Positions 25,834 through 34,812 of a stretch of DNA of 55,933 nucleotides are shown piece after piece. Origin of the DNA: an uncultured Algimonas sp. (GTDB lineage: Bacteria; Pseudomonadota; Alphaproteobacteria; Caulobacterales; Maricaulaceae); contig CALDUL010000096.1 of the NCBI GenBank assembly GCA_937923575.1, positions 1 through 55,933 of the forward strand, written 5' to 3'. The translations under genes and the position numbers were made by a program. Each line of letters starts with the position of its first letter. Position 1 is the first letter of the stretch. The notes beneath the pieces were generated by a model. The model saw only the letters and a list, made by a program, of their open reading frames with translations. It did not search any database and was not told the origin of the DNA.

Positions 25834-26493
25834 TCACCCTCTTGTCAGCGCGCCCTGCAACCACCCAGCCAAATCCCCCGTCACCGCGTCCACATAGCCC
25901 TCCGGCGCTTCGTCCTCCGCCGTAATCCACACAGTCGTCATTCCCATCGCCTTCGCCACCTCCAGATTGCGGCGCGTGTCCTCAAAGAAGATCGCGCGGG
26001 TCGGATCGAAGTCATAGGCCTCGACAAACAGCTCATAGGCGCGGCGTTTCGGTTTGGGCTCGTAATGCATGTCCTCGATCGCAAAGCCGCCTTCGAACAG
26101 ATCGAGTAGGCCCAGATGGTTTGCGACATTGCGGTAGTGTCCGCGCGAGCCGTTGGTGAAGATGATCCGGCGGCCCGGCAGCGCGGCGATGGCTGTCCTC
26201 AGCGCCGGATTGGGCGTCAGCACGGATAGATCGACATCGTGGACATAGTCGAGAAAAGGCGCCGGATCCATGCCGTGAATATCCATCAGCCCGGACAGCG
26301 TTGCCCCGTAGTCGTGAAAATACTCCTCTTGGAGCATTCGCGCCTCGTCCGGTTGCAGGGCCAGGTGGCGGGAAATGAAGGCGGTCATCTTTTCGCCGAT
26401 GTCAGCGAAGAAGGAGACGTCGGCGCGGTAGAGTGTGTTGTCGAGATCGAAGACCCAGGTCTCTATATGCGACAGGTCGAGCGTTTTGCTCAT
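25834..26493 (-). CDS. HAD-family pyrimidine 5'-nucleotidase-like hydrolase
   Basis: 219 residues from the ATG at 26493; a start at 26538 would overlap the upstream gene and adds no conserved sequence. HAD motifs: I, WVFDLDNTLY; II, IIFTNGSRGHY; III, the KPKRRAYE lysine; IV, IFFEDTRRN. This matches the SDT1/YjjG-like group of pyrimidine nucleotidases, which removes phosphate from UMP, CMP or damaged nucleotides. The cap is the small helical type. It lies 13 bases after the DUF1036 gene on the same strand. Confidence 0.85.
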   Translation of the reverse strand: MSKTLDLSHIETWVFDLDNTLYRADVSFFADIGEKMTAFISRHLALQPDEARMLQEEYFHDYGATLSGLMDIHGMDPAPFLDYVHDVDLSVLTPNPALRTAIAALPGRRIIFTNGSRGHYRNVANHLGLLDLFEGGFAIEDMHYEPKPKRRAYELFVEAYDFDPTRAIFFEDTRRNLEVAKAMGMTTVWITAEDEAPEGYVDAVTGDLAGWLQGALTRG

Positions 26494-26506
26494 CGCAGGC
26501 CCAGCT

Positions 26507-27601
26507 TTATCGAAGACCAAGGGGATTCTCTTCGGCAAAGTCCGAGTCCGTCAAACGCATGCGCGCGCCCGGTGCATCGGTCGGGACCGGGCGGAAGGAA
26601 CCGATCCCGTAACCCTTGTCGGCGCAGAATTCATTGCCGCGCGCATCGAACCGCGATTCCGCAATGCAGAACTGCGCAGGCGTGGCGGAGGCGGTGCGCA
26701 GGCGGCGGTCGGCCTCTCCGTCCTCCCCCTTTTGCACGGCGAAGACATGGGCTTCGGTTCCCGTCAGAGGCACGTCGAGCGGGCGGGCGCAGGCGCCGGG
26801 TTCCGCGCGCCACCAGCCGCGCGAGCGCCATTGGCCGTCGTTTCGTGTGGCAACGGCCGACCAGACGGCGCGCGTGCCCTCATTGCAGATTTCCAGCCCG
26901 ACTGTGTCCCGCCGCGTGCGCGCGGCCTCCATCATGGCGCGCAGCAATGGCTCGCCGTCGACCGTCGCTTCAAGCCCTGCGTCCTTGCGAAAGGACCGGA
27001 TGGTGGCGGATGTCTTGCGGCCCGTCAGCCCGTCGATGCGCGAGACGTCATAACCCGCGTCGCGCAGCAAGCGTTGCTGCGCGGCGATGACGGCCTTGAA
27101 CGGACCATAGTCATTGGGCTCGACCAGCGTGGTGACGGGCTCTCCCGGACGCACGGCGAAATAGCCACGGGTCGTGCGATTGGCGAGGCGGCAGTCCTCG
27201 GTCGCGTCCGACTCGAAGTCCTCGTCTTCGACGCAGAGCTTGGTCTCGCCCTTCCACTCGCGCACGCCGCCCAGATGCAGGGTTGCACTCTCGGCAAAGA
27301 GGAAGCGTGGGCTGTCGACCGGCGTGATCTGGGTGATGCAGGTTCCGGGCAGCGCCTCGTCCCAGCCCTTGGCGACCATGCGGCCACCGCGCAGAAAGGC
27401 CGATGACAGCCGCAGCACATAGGAGGTTTCGTTGCAGAGCTGCCATTCGGTCGTCGGACCGATCAGTGTGGAGGCGGGTTCGGATGGCGCGGGTGTCGCG
27501 GTGTCGGTCGGTGAGCCTGCGGGCGCGTCGGTCGTCATGTCCTGCGCAAGGGCGGGTGACGCGACCAGCAGCGCAGCAAGAGTTGCAAGCGCCCTACGCA
27601 T
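26507..27601 (-). CDS. Exported DUF1036/peptidoglycan-binding-like protein
   Basis: 364 residues from the ATG at 27601. This start overlaps the argB end by 8 bases and gives a clean signal peptide (MRRALATLAALLVASPALAQ). Two DUF1036-like beta domains (around WQLCNETSYVLRLSSAF and LEICNEGTRAVWSAVATR), each with paired Cys, flank a short alpha-helical PG_binding_1-like unit (RLLRDAGYDVSRIDGLTG...). DUF1036 proteins are periplasmic and of unknown role; the PG-binding motif suggests attachment to the cell wall. Link to argB is positional only. Confidence 0.68.
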   Translation of the reverse strand: MRRALATLAALLVASPALAQDMTTDAPAGSPTDTATPAPSEPASTLIGPTTEWQLCNETSYVLRLSSAFLRGGRMVAKGWDEALPGTCITQITPVDSPRFLFAESATLHLGGVREWKGETKLCVEDEDFESDATEDCRLANRTTRGYFAVRPGEPVTTLVEPNDYGPFKAVIAAQQRLLRDAGYDVSRIDGLTGRKTSATIRSFRKDAGLEATVDGEPLLRAMMEAARTRRDTVGLEICNEGTRAVWSAVATRNDGQWRSRGWWRAEPGACARPLDVPLTGTEAHVFAVQKGEDGEADRRLRTASATPAQFCIAESRFDARGNEFCADKGYGIGSFRPVPTDAPGARMRLTDSDFAEENPLGLR

Positions 27602-28463
27602 GAATGAGCGATCCCGCGCCGTCGTCGGTGAAGAGCTCGACCAGCAGGCCATGCGGGCGGCGACCGTCGATGATCACGACCGCTTCGACGCCGCCCGAGA
27701 CCGCGTCCATCGCGGTCTGCAGTTTCGGTATCATGCCGCCTTGGGCCGTGCCGTCTTCGATCAACCCCTGCACATCAGGGATGGAGAGATCGGACAATAG
27801 CGCCTTGTCCTTGGACAGCACGCCCGTGACATCCGTCATCAGCAGCAGCCGCGCCGCGCCGAGCGCCGCCGCCAGAGTGCCGGCCGCTGTATCGGCGTTG
27901 ATATTGTAACCCTGGCCGTCGCGGTCCGCGCTGATTGGCGAGATGACGGGAATAAAGCCGGCCTCGGACAGCGTGGTGACCACACCCGTATCGGTCGCGA
28001 CGGGCACGCCGGTAAAGCCCAGCCCTTCGGCTGCGGGCGCGGCGGTGATCAGCTTGGCATCGCGGCCGGACAGTCCGACCGCCCGACCGCCCGCGCGGTT
28101 GATGGCCGACACGATCGCCTTGTTGATGGCGCCGGAGAGCACCATTTCCGCGACACCGACCGTTTCCATGTCGGAGACGCGAAGTCCGTCCTTGAACTTC
28201 GTCTCGATACCCAGACGTTCCAGCATGCTGCCGATCTGCGGGCCGCCGCCATGCACGACCACCGGCCGCACGCCGACCTGGGCAAGCAGCACGATGTCCT
28301 TGGCAAACTCGGCGGTCAGTTCCGGTGTGCTCATGGCGTGGCCGCCGAATTTCACCACGACCGTCGCCCCGCTATGGCGCTGAATGAAGGGCAGTGCGGC
28401 CGACAGCGTCAGCGCCGCGTTCCAACCGCCCGAGTTCTTGCGTCTGTCGTGAGTTACCGTCAT
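27594..28463 (-). CDS. argB: Acetylglutamate kinase
   Basis: 289 residues of the amino-acid kinase fold, phosphorylating N-acetylglutamate in arginine synthesis. Motifs: VVKFGGHAM at the phosphate end, VHGGGPQIG and NINADTAAGTLAAAL for substrate and ATP binding. The C-terminal segment VIIDGRRPHGLLVELFTDDG is typical of the arginine-sensitive class. It lies 9 bases downstream of engB and overlaps the next gene by 8 bases, so it is within the rpmH-yidC operon strand. Confidence 0.94.
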   Translation of the reverse strand: MTVTHDRRKNSGGWNAALTLSAALPFIQRHSGATVVVKFGGHAMSTPELTAEFAKDIVLLAQVGVRPVVVHGGGPQIGSMLERLGIETKFKDGLRVSDMETVGVAEMVLSGAINKAIVSAINRAGGRAVGLSGRDAKLITAAPAAEGLGFTGVPVATDTGVVTTLSEAGFIPVISPISADRDGQGYNINADTAAGTLAAALGAARLLLMTDVTGVLSKDKALLSDLSIPDVQGLIEDGTAQGGMIPKLQTAMDAVSGGVEAVVIIDGRRPHGLLVELFTDDGAGSLIHA

Positions 28464-28472
28464 CGCTGCTAT

Positions 28473-29126
28473 CTATACGTCTGCGGCGGGCAGCGCCAAG
28501 CTGGCAATTTCAGCGCGCAGATCATCCAGCCCGTGGCGCTTTTCCGAACTGGTCAGCGACAGCACGGGAAACGCGGCCGGGCGCTTGGCGATCGCGGCCA
28601 GTGTCTTCTCTTCCATCCGCGCGAGCTGTCCCTTTTTGAGCTTGTCCGTCTTGGTCAGCACGATCTGATAGGTGACGGCCGTCTCGTCGAGCATGCCCAT
28701 GAGCTCCAGATCGACCTCCTTCAGCCCGTGGCGGCTGTCGATCAGAACGAAGACCCGGCGCAGCGTGGCGCGGCCGAAGAGGAATTGGCGGGTCAGGGCG
28801 GTCCAGGCCTTGACCTTATATTTGGGCGCTTTGGCATAGCCATAGCCCGGCAGGTCGACGAGATAGAGCCGATCCTGGGCCGAGAAGTAGTTCAGCTCCT
28901 GCGTGCGGCCGGGCGTATTGGAGGCGCGCGCCAGACCATGCTGTCCCGTCAGCGCGTTGATCAGCGTCGACTTGCCGACATTGGACCGCCCCGCAAAGCA
29001 GACTTCCGGCGGGCCCATGGGCGGGAGCGTGTCCAGCGACACGGCCGATTTCATGAAGGTGATCGGCCGCGCGAATAGCAGGCGACCGTCCTCGATTTGC
29101 TCATCGCTGTAGCGCGGTTCGCTCAC
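28473..29126 (-). CDS. engB: Ribosome biogenesis GTPase EngB/YsxC
   Basis: 217 residues from the GTG at 29126, nine bases after the yidC stop; a longer reading frame would run inside yidC. It has the GTPase motifs G1 [10 protein letters not shown]3 DLPGYGYA, G4 TKTDKL and a G5-like TSSEK. Essential in most bacteria, it acts in 50S assembly. Its place after yidC is common in alphaproteobacteria. Confidence 0.94.
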   Translation of the reverse strand: MSEPRYSDEQIEDGRLLFARPITFMKSAVSLDTLPPMGPPEVCFAGRSNVGKSTLINALTGQHGLARASNTPGRTQELNYFSAQDRLYLVDLPGYGYAKAPKYKVKAWTALTRQFLFGRATLRRVFVLIDSRHGLKEVDLELMGMLDETAVTYQIVLTKTDKLKKGQLARMEEKTLAAIAKRPAAFPVLSLTSSEKRHGLDDLRAEIASLALPAADV

Positions 29127-29134
29127 TTGTCCGG

Positions 29135-30916
29135 CTACTCGGCCGCGTCGACCGGGTCGGGACGACCCGTGATCTTGCGCAGGAAGGCATCGACCGGCGT
29201 GTCCACGCCGTTGCGGCGCGTGATGAACCATTGCTGCAGGAAGGACAGCACATTGTTCGACACCCAGTAGAGCAGCAGCCCGGCCGGGAAGCCCGCGAGG
29301 ATGAACATGAACAACCATGGCATCAGCTTGAAGATCTTGGCCTGTGTCGGATCACCGGTCGGCGGGGTGAGCGTATACATCAGGCTCATCGACACGCCGT
29401 AGAGAATGCCGAGCGGGCCGATCGCGATCAGCGACAGGATACCGTCAACCGGCGCGTCCCATGGCAGCAGGCCAAAGCCGTTCAAAATATTGACCGGCTC
29501 GCGCACGGATAGATCCTGGATGTAACCGATGAACGGTTCCTGCCTCAGGTCGATATCGATGAACACGGCCTTGTAGAGCGCGAAGAAGACGAAGATCGTC
29601 GGGATCATCGGCAGGCAGCCGGCCGCCGGGTTCGCGCCCTCTTTCTTGTAGAGCGCCATCATCTCGCGTTGCAGGGTGGGGCGGTCGTCCTTGTAGCGCT
29701 CCTGCAGTTTTTTGACCTGCGGCATGACCTTCTTCATCTTGGCCTGGCTCTTGTACTGCTTGTTGAACAGCGGGAACATGAGCAACTTGATGATGACGGT
29801 CAGACCGATGATGGCGAGACCGAAATTGCCGAGCACATTGCCCAGCCAGCTCAGCAGCCACATGATCGGGCGCACCAGCAGACCCATCGCGCCCCAGTCG
29901 ATGGCGCGGGTCATGCCGGTGATGCCCGCATCCTCATAGGCCTGCAGCGTGTCGCGTTCCTTGGCGCCGGCGAACATATAGCCGACGGATTCGATGGTCG
30001 CGCCGGGCGTCAGTGTCAGTGCGCCGGTGGAATAGCGCGCATCCCACGCATCGACACCGTTGATCAATTGATGGTCGAAATCGACTTCGATCGTGCCACC
30101 TTGCGGCGCGATGGCGGCCTGCAGCCAGTATTTGTCGGTCAGGCCGGTCCAGCCCGCCTCTCCCGTGTCCGACCATTTTTTCTTGGTCGTCTTCTTATAT
30201 TTCTCGTCGTGATAGCTATCATCCAGCACCGAGATCGGGCCTTCCTGGATGATGAAGAAATTCGTCAGATCATCCGGCAGGCCGATCTGGCGCGACACGC
30301 CGATACGCTCCAGCGCGACCGGCTGGCTGCCCGTATTGGTCAGGCTGTCCGAGGTGGTGATCAGGAATTTGTCGTCCACAGAGAGTGTCCGCGTGACCGT
30401 GACGCCCGCGACCTCTGTGCGCAGCACGACGGGGCTGGACGGCGTCAGCCGATCGCCGCCGACCACGGACCAATTGGTTTCCAGTCCCAGACCGGAGCCT
30501 GCGACAACCCAGTTATCGGCCACGAGCGCGGCGCGTTCCGAGCCCACGGGGGAGAGCAGCTCGACCTGACCGTCTTCTGGGTCCAGCGTCTTGTCATATT
30601 CATTGAGCGTGACGTCATCGAGGCGCGAGCCGGTGGTCAGCAGCGAGCCGCGAATGCCGGGCGCGTCGATCGGTATGCGCACGGCCGCGCCGCCACCCGT
30701 GACTGTCGCTGGCCCGGTCTGTGTCAGCTCTTCGCGTGTGGGCGGCACGACGGGCGCGACCTGCGTCTGGGCGGCGAGCGCCTGTTCGCGTTCGAGCTCC
30801 AGCTGCGCATCGGCGCGGGCGGCCTCCTGCGTCGGAATCATGACGAGGAAATAATAGGCCATGAACACCAGGCCCGACAGGACCATGGCGAGGATGAAAC
30901 GGCGCTGTTCGTCCAT
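29135..30916 (-). CDS. yidC: Membrane protein insertase YidC
   Basis: 593 residues. N-terminal transmembrane helix (about 6-26), a long beta-supersandwich periplasmic domain (about 60-360), then five conserved helices with the catalytic-groove Arg region and an extended C-terminus (RKITGRPD...). The region [15 protein letters not shown] near the lateral groove follows family pattern. It inserts and folds inner membrane proteins with or without Sec. It follows rnpA by 80 bases; yidD, often found between them, is absent here. Confidence 0.96.
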   Translation of the reverse strand: MDEQRRFILAMVLSGLVFMAYYFLVMIPTQEAARADAQLELEREQALAAQTQVAPVVPPTREELTQTGPATVTGGGAAVRIPIDAPGIRGSLLTTGSRLDDVTLNEYDKTLDPEDGQVELLSPVGSERAALVADNWVVAGSGLGLETNWSVVGGDRLTPSSPVVLRTEVAGVTVTRTLSVDDKFLITTSDSLTNTGSQPVALERIGVSRQIGLPDDLTNFFIIQEGPISVLDDSYHDEKYKKTTKKKWSDTGEAGWTGLTDKYWLQAAIAPQGGTIEVDFDHQLINGVDAWDARYSTGALTLTPGATIESVGYMFAGAKERDTLQAYEDAGITGMTRAIDWGAMGLLVRPIMWLLSWLGNVLGNFGLAIIGLTVIIKLLMFPLFNKQYKSQAKMKKVMPQVKKLQERYKDDRPTLQREMMALYKKEGANPAAGCLPMIPTIFVFFALYKAVFIDIDLRQEPFIGYIQDLSVREPVNILNGFGLLPWDAPVDGILSLIAIGPLGILYGVSMSLMYTLTPPTGDPTQAKIFKLMPWLFMFILAGFPAGLLLYWVSNNVLSFLQQWFITRRNGVDTPVDAFLRKITGRPDPVDAAE

Positions 30917-30996
30917 GGGAGGGATCGCTTCGTTTTGAGGGCGGTTGTGCGGGTTGGTTCTTGCAGCGGCTAAGCCGCAAAATGGTTTGCGTCTGG

Positions 30997-31371
30997 TTAA
31001 GGTGCGCCTTGCCCCGAAAGCGCATCGCTTTGCAAGGCGCGGCGCGCGTCCTCTAGCAGTTTGGACCAGTCGCGGACCGGCGTGCGGTCGCGCGCAATCA
31101 GGACATAGTCATGCCCGGGACGACCCAACTCGGCCAGAAGCGTCCGGGCGACGACACGCAGGCGGCGCTTGGCGCGGTTGCGGGTGACGGCATTGCCGAT
31201 GCGTTTCGTCGCCGTGATGCCGTAGCGCACGCGGTCATGCGCGGGGTTGGCGCGGCATTGGATGACGACAGCGCCCTTGGCGGAGTAGGCTCCCTCCCGC
31301 ACAAACAAAAACTCGGAACGCTTTGTCAGCGTCCCGAGTGCTTTGTTTTGGTCAGCCACATCTGCGGCCAA
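30997..31371 (-). CDS. rnpA: Ribonuclease P protein component
   Basis: 124 residues with the basic RNA-binding motif AVTRNRAKRRLR and the N-terminal LTKRSEFLFVREG segment. It is the protein subunit that helps the P RNA cut 5' leaders from tRNA precursors. The order rpmH-rnpA-yidC is nearly universal; spacing to rpmH is 14 bases. Whether RNase P acts on the permuted tRNA-like modules at 6193-6468 is an open question. Confidence 0.95.
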   Translation of the reverse strand: MAADVADQNKALGTLTKRSEFLFVREGAYSAKGAVVIQCRANPAHDRVRYGITATKRIGNAVTRNRAKRRLRVVARTLLAELGRPGHDYVLIARDRTPVRDWSKLLEDARRALQSDALSGQGAP

Positions 31372-31385
31372 GAGACAGGGTCCGC

Positions 31386-31520
31386 TTATGCGGAGAGCTT
31401 CTTGCGGCCCTTGGCACGGCGACGCGCCAGCACGGCGCGGCCATTTTTCGTCGCCATGCGCGCGCGGAAGCCGTGACGGCGGGCGCGAACGAGATTGGAC
31501 GGCTGGAAAGTGCGTTTCAT
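31386..31520 (-). CDS. rpmH: Ribosomal protein bL34
   Basis: 44 residues, too small for a usual length filter but unmistakable: it begins [20 protein letters not shown] and ends in a Lys/Arg-rich GRKKLSA tail. It is part of the 50S subunit. It is the first gene of the rpmH-rnpA-yidC-engB strand. Confidence 0.97.
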   Translation of the reverse strand: MKRTFQPSNLVRARRHGFRARMATKNGRAVLARRRAKGRKKLSA

Positions 31521-31577
31521 CGGATTGCTCTATAGATAGTCGAGCGCGGATGGAGACCGCGCGAAATTCAGTTGCGC

Positions 31578-31606
31578 CACGTAATGGCAGGCAGGCGAGC
31601 CGTCAA
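31578..31606 (-). promoter_or_regulatory. Possible promoter for rpmH operon
   Basis: On the minus strand TTGACG (31606-31601) is followed after 17 bases by TACGTG (31583-31578), 58 bases before rpmH. The -35 is strong and matches the TTGACG often seen in alphaproteobacteria; the -10 is weak. Confidence 0.35.
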
Positions 31607-31799
31607 GCTCGGTCGTGCACCCTATCCATGGGACGTCGGAGCCGTCATAGCACCGTTCACACAGCTCTCACACAGCTTCGTGAATAGCTGTGTAGAGCCT
31701 TTTTGGACCGAGCGGGCTAACAGGCTGCCAGTACACGACACCGGCTGCACGCCCCGATCCCTTCGCTGGGTCTGCAACTGCCAATATGAGAGACATTCG
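31607..31799. other. Noncoding stretch with a terminator-like hairpin
   Basis: Between rpmH and the DUF547 gene. ACACAGCT (31670-31677) pairs with AGCTGTGT (31686-31693), flanked by CTC/GAG, then GCC and five T (31700-31704), on the plus strand. No coding gene precedes it on that strand, so it could end a short RNA or be a 5' leader element. Nothing else recognisable. Confidence 0.4.
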
Positions 31800-32600
31800 A
31801 TGACACGCAAACTCCTCCTTACCTCCGTCGCGCTTCTCGTGGCCTGCGGACCTGCCGCAGCCGAGAGCCCATCCAGTAGCAAGGACAGCATGACCAAGGA
31901 CACGATGAGCTCGACCGCGACCCAGGCCTATGCCGACGTTCTGGCCAAGCGCATCACACCCGGCCCGGACGGGATCACCCTGTTCGACTATGCGGGCGTG
32001 GCGGGCACAGCGGATCACCGCGCCATCGAGGCCTTCATCACGGAGCAGACCGCGCTGAGCCCGTCCACCTTCAGCGAGCCGGAAGCCCTCGCCTATTGGG
32101 CCAACCTCTACAATGCCGTGACGCTGGACGTCGTTCTGGACGAATACCCCATCAAGTCGATCCGCGAATTCGGCGCGTTCAACACAGGCCCCTGGGACCG
32201 CAAGCTGATCACCGTGGAAGGCGCGGAGATGAGCCTGAACGATATCGAGCACGGCACGATGCGCGAGAAATATCCGACGCCCTACATCCATTACATGGTC
32301 AACTGCGCCTCCATCGGTTGTCCGAACCTGATGGATCGCCTGTGGGACGCCGACACACTAGACGCGGATAAGAAAGCTGCCGCGCGCGCCTATATCAATT
32401 CCGACCGCGGCCTGCGCGTGGACGGCAAGACGATCTCCATTTCCAAGATATTCAAATGGTATGGGGACGACTTCGGGACCAAGGACGAGATGCGCGCCCA
32501 CTTCAAGACCTACGCCACGGGCGAGCGGCTCGACCTGCTGAACCGGGACGCGCGATTCAAGGGGTCCCACTACGACTGGGCTCTGAACCAGGCCCGCTAG
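31800..32600 (+). CDS. Exported DUF547 domain protein
   Basis: 266 residues from the ATG at 31800; a start at 31572 would add noncoding-like sequence and lose the signal peptide. A Sec or lipoprotein signal (LLLTSVALLVACG, Cys about 16) is followed by the DUF547 fold: ANLYNAVTLDVVLDEYP, HYMVNCASIGCP and KWYGDDFG. DUF547 resembles papain/transglutaminase-like folds; the Cys in NCASIGC may be catalytic, but no function is proven. It precedes TVP38 and a flavin oxidoreductase, a common trio in marine alphaproteobacteria. Confidence 0.83.
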   Translation: MTRKLLLTSVALLVACGPAAAESPSSSKDSMTKDTMSSTATQAYADVLAKRITPGPDGITLFDYAGVAGTADHRAIEAFITEQTALSPSTFSEPEALAYWANLYNAVTLDVVLDEYPIKSIREFGAFNTGPWDRKLITVEGAEMSLNDIEHGTMREKYPTPYIHYMVNCASIGCPNLMDRLWDADTLDADKKAAARAYINSDRGLRVDGKTISISKIFKWYGDDFGTKDEMRAHFKTYATGERLDLLNRDARFKGSHYDWALNQAR

Positions 32601-32617
32601 GGCCGGGAGCGAAAACC

Positions 32618-33376
32618 ATGACCGATATGACGATTGCACACGACACGCCGGGCAAATCCATCTGGGTGCGCCTCTGGCCGATCTACATCATCCTGGCCGG
32701 ATTGGCGCTGGCCATCTCACAGGGCTGGCACACGCAGCTGACCCCGGCCGCGCTGGGCGAGAATGCCGTCTATCTGAACGGGCTGGTGCAGGATAATTTC
32801 TGGCTGGTGCTGGTGGCCTTCATCGTCATCTACGCGGCCGCCACGGCCTTCATGGTCCCGGCCAGCGCGCTTACCATCGGTGGCGGCTTTCTGTTCGGGC
32901 TGGCCATCGGCACGCCTGCGACCGTGATCGGCGCCACGGCAGGCGCCTGCATATTGTTCCTCGCCGCGCGCAGCTCTATCGGCGCGGCGCTAAAATCGAT
33001 CGCGGGGCCGTTTCTCGGCAAGATGGAAGCGGGGTTCAACGAAAACGCCCTGTCCTACATGTTCACCCTGCGCTTGCTCCCGATCTTTCCCTTCGCCGTC
33101 GTCAATATCGCCCCGGCCGTGCTCGGCGCAAAGTTCCGCGACTACTTCATCACCACGCTGTTCGGCATCATCCCGGGTACGCTCGCCTATAGCTGGATCG
33201 GCGCAGGGCTGCGCGGCACGCTGCTGGACGCGGCAGAAGCGGGCGAAAGCGTCGATGTCGGCGCGCTGGTCAGCAGCGCGGCATCTAACCTCATTCCCGC
33301 ACTCGTTGCGCTGGGGGTCGTTGCCCTCATGCCGGCACTCTACAAACGGTTCTTCGGCAAGCCCGCGACCGCGTAA
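32618..33376 (+). CDS. TVP38/TMEM64 (DedA-like) membrane protein
   Basis: 252 residues from the ATG at 32618, 17 bases after the DUF547 stop. Hydrophobic with about six helices; the SNARE-assoc/DedA core has GGGFLFGLAIGTPATVIGAT (reentrant loop), LRLLPIFPFAVVN and GTLAYSWIGAGLR. Known relatives are lipid scramblases or proton-linked transporters. Linked to the following disulfide reductase by 11 bases, a frequent pairing whose substrate is unknown. Confidence 0.88.
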   Translation: MTDMTIAHDTPGKSIWVRLWPIYIILAGLALAISQGWHTQLTPAALGENAVYLNGLVQDNFWLVLVAFIVIYAAATAFMVPASALTIGGGFLFGLAIGTPATVIGATAGACILFLAARSSIGAALKSIAGPFLGKMEAGFNENALSYMFTLRLLPIFPFAVVNIAPAVLGAKFRDYFITTLFGIIPGTLAYSWIGAGLRGTLLDAAEAGESVDVGALVSSAASNLIPALVALGVVALMPALYKRFFGKPATA

Positions 33377-33387
33377 GGACACCCATC

Positions 33388-34809
33388 ATGGACAAGACTT
33401 TTCACGACGTCGATCTCTGCGTCATCGGCGCAGGCTCGGCCGGGCTCTCGGCCGCCTATGGCGCCTCTCATCTGGACCGCTCGGTCGTGCTGTTCGAGCG
33501 CGAGGAGATGGGCGGCGACTGCCTGAACACGGGCTGCGTGCCCTCCAAGGCGCTGATCAAGGCCGCCAAGATGGCTCACTCTCGCAGCCACGGCGCGGAG
33601 TTCGGCATCGCGCCGACAGAAGCCGCCGTCGATTGGGACGCGGTCAAGGCACACATCCAGGGCGTCATCGACCAGATCGCACCCGTCGACTCGGTCGAGC
33701 GTTACAGCGGCTTCGGCGTGAATGTGATTACCGAGGACGCGGCCTTTGTCGACGAACGCACGGTGGAATCAGCCAACCATATCGTGCGCGCCAAGCGCAT
33801 TATCGTGGCTGCTGGATCCCGCGCGGGCGTGCCGCCCATTCCCGGCCTTGCCGACGTTCCCTATCTCACCAACAACTCGATCTTCCAGGTTGCCCAGCTG
33901 CCCAAGCATTTGCTCATCATCGGCTCCGGGCCTATCGGACTGGAGATGGGACAGAGCTTCCGCCGTCTGGGATCAGACGTCACCATCATCGACATTGCCG
34001 AACCGCTCGGCCGTTCGGACCCCGAACATGCGGCGGAACTGATCGCGTCGCTCAAGGCGGAAGGCGTCAATTTCCGCGCGCCCGCCAAGACGAAGCAAGT
34101 CAGCCAGGACGGCAAGCAGATCCGCGTGTCGTTCGAGGACGGAGACGACCTGCTCGGCTCGCACATCCTCGTGGCCGCCGGTCGCCAGCCCAATGTCGAA
34201 ACGCTCAACTTGGAGGCCGCCAAGGTCACCTATGACCGCAGGGGCATCGACACGGACGAGGCCCTGCGTACGTCCAATCCGCGCGTCTATGCCGCCGGAG
34301 ATATCGTGGCGGGCAAGGGCGGACTGACCCATGCCGCGGGCTTTCACGCAGGCGCGCTAATCAAGAACCTCTATTTCATGCCGCCGGGACTGGGGAAATT
34401 CTTCGCCAAGGCGACGACGACCCGCATGCCCGCCGTCATCTACACCCAGCCGGAATTGGGCGCGATCGGAGCGGGGCCTGACGAGGCGGCGCGCACGCTG
34501 CATTTCGAATTCAATGAAAACGACCGCTCCATTGCCGAGCGCGACACGGCGGGCGGGTTGAAGCTCTATCTCAACGCCAAGAACCGCATCATCGGCGCGA
34601 GCTGCCTCGGCAGTCAGGCGGGCGAGATAATAAACACGGTCAGCCTTGCCATGGCAGCGGACGCCAAGCTCTCGACGATCACGTCGATGATCAGCCCCTA
34701 CCCCACGCGCACCGAAGTGGTGAAACGCGCCGCCTCATCCGCCTTCACCGACGCGATCTTCGGCCCCAAGGCGAAATGGCTGTCAGGCTTTTGGACGAAG
34801 TTCCAGTAG
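33388..34809 (+). CDS. FAD-dependent disulfide reductase (mercuric reductase/lipoamide dehydrogenase-like)
   Basis: 473 residues. FAD motif IGAGSAGLSAAYG, redox disulfide GGDCLNTGCVPSK, NAD-binding IGSGPIGLEMG and the C-terminal dimerisation domain. The usual active-site HPT near the end is PYPTRTEV, a feature of the MerA-like/RclA side of the family rather than true lipoamide dehydrogenase (which keeps His). No N-terminal HMA domain, so mercury is not indicated. Paired with TVP38, it may reduce a quinone, thiol or metal at the membrane; inferred only. Confidence 0.85.
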   Translation: MDKTFHDVDLCVIGAGSAGLSAAYGASHLDRSVVLFEREEMGGDCLNTGCVPSKALIKAAKMAHSRSHGAEFGIAPTEAAVDWDAVKAHIQGVIDQIAPVDSVERYSGFGVNVITEDAAFVDERTVESANHIVRAKRIIVAAGSRAGVPPIPGLADVPYLTNNSIFQVAQLPKHLLIIGSGPIGLEMGQSFRRLGSDVTIIDIAEPLGRSDPEHAAELIASLKAEGVNFRAPAKTKQVSQDGKQIRVSFEDGDDLLGSHILVAAGRQPNVETLNLEAAKVTYDRRGIDTDEALRTSNPRVYAAGDIVAGKGGLTHAAGFHAGALIKNLYFMPPGLGKFFAKATTTRMPAVIYTQPELGAIGAGPDEAARTLHFEFNENDRSIAERDTAGGLKLYLNAKNRIIGASCLGSQAGEIINTVSLAMAADAKLSTITSMISPYPTRTEVVKRAASSAFTDAIFGPKAKWLSGFWTKFQ

Positions 34810-34812
34810 GGA

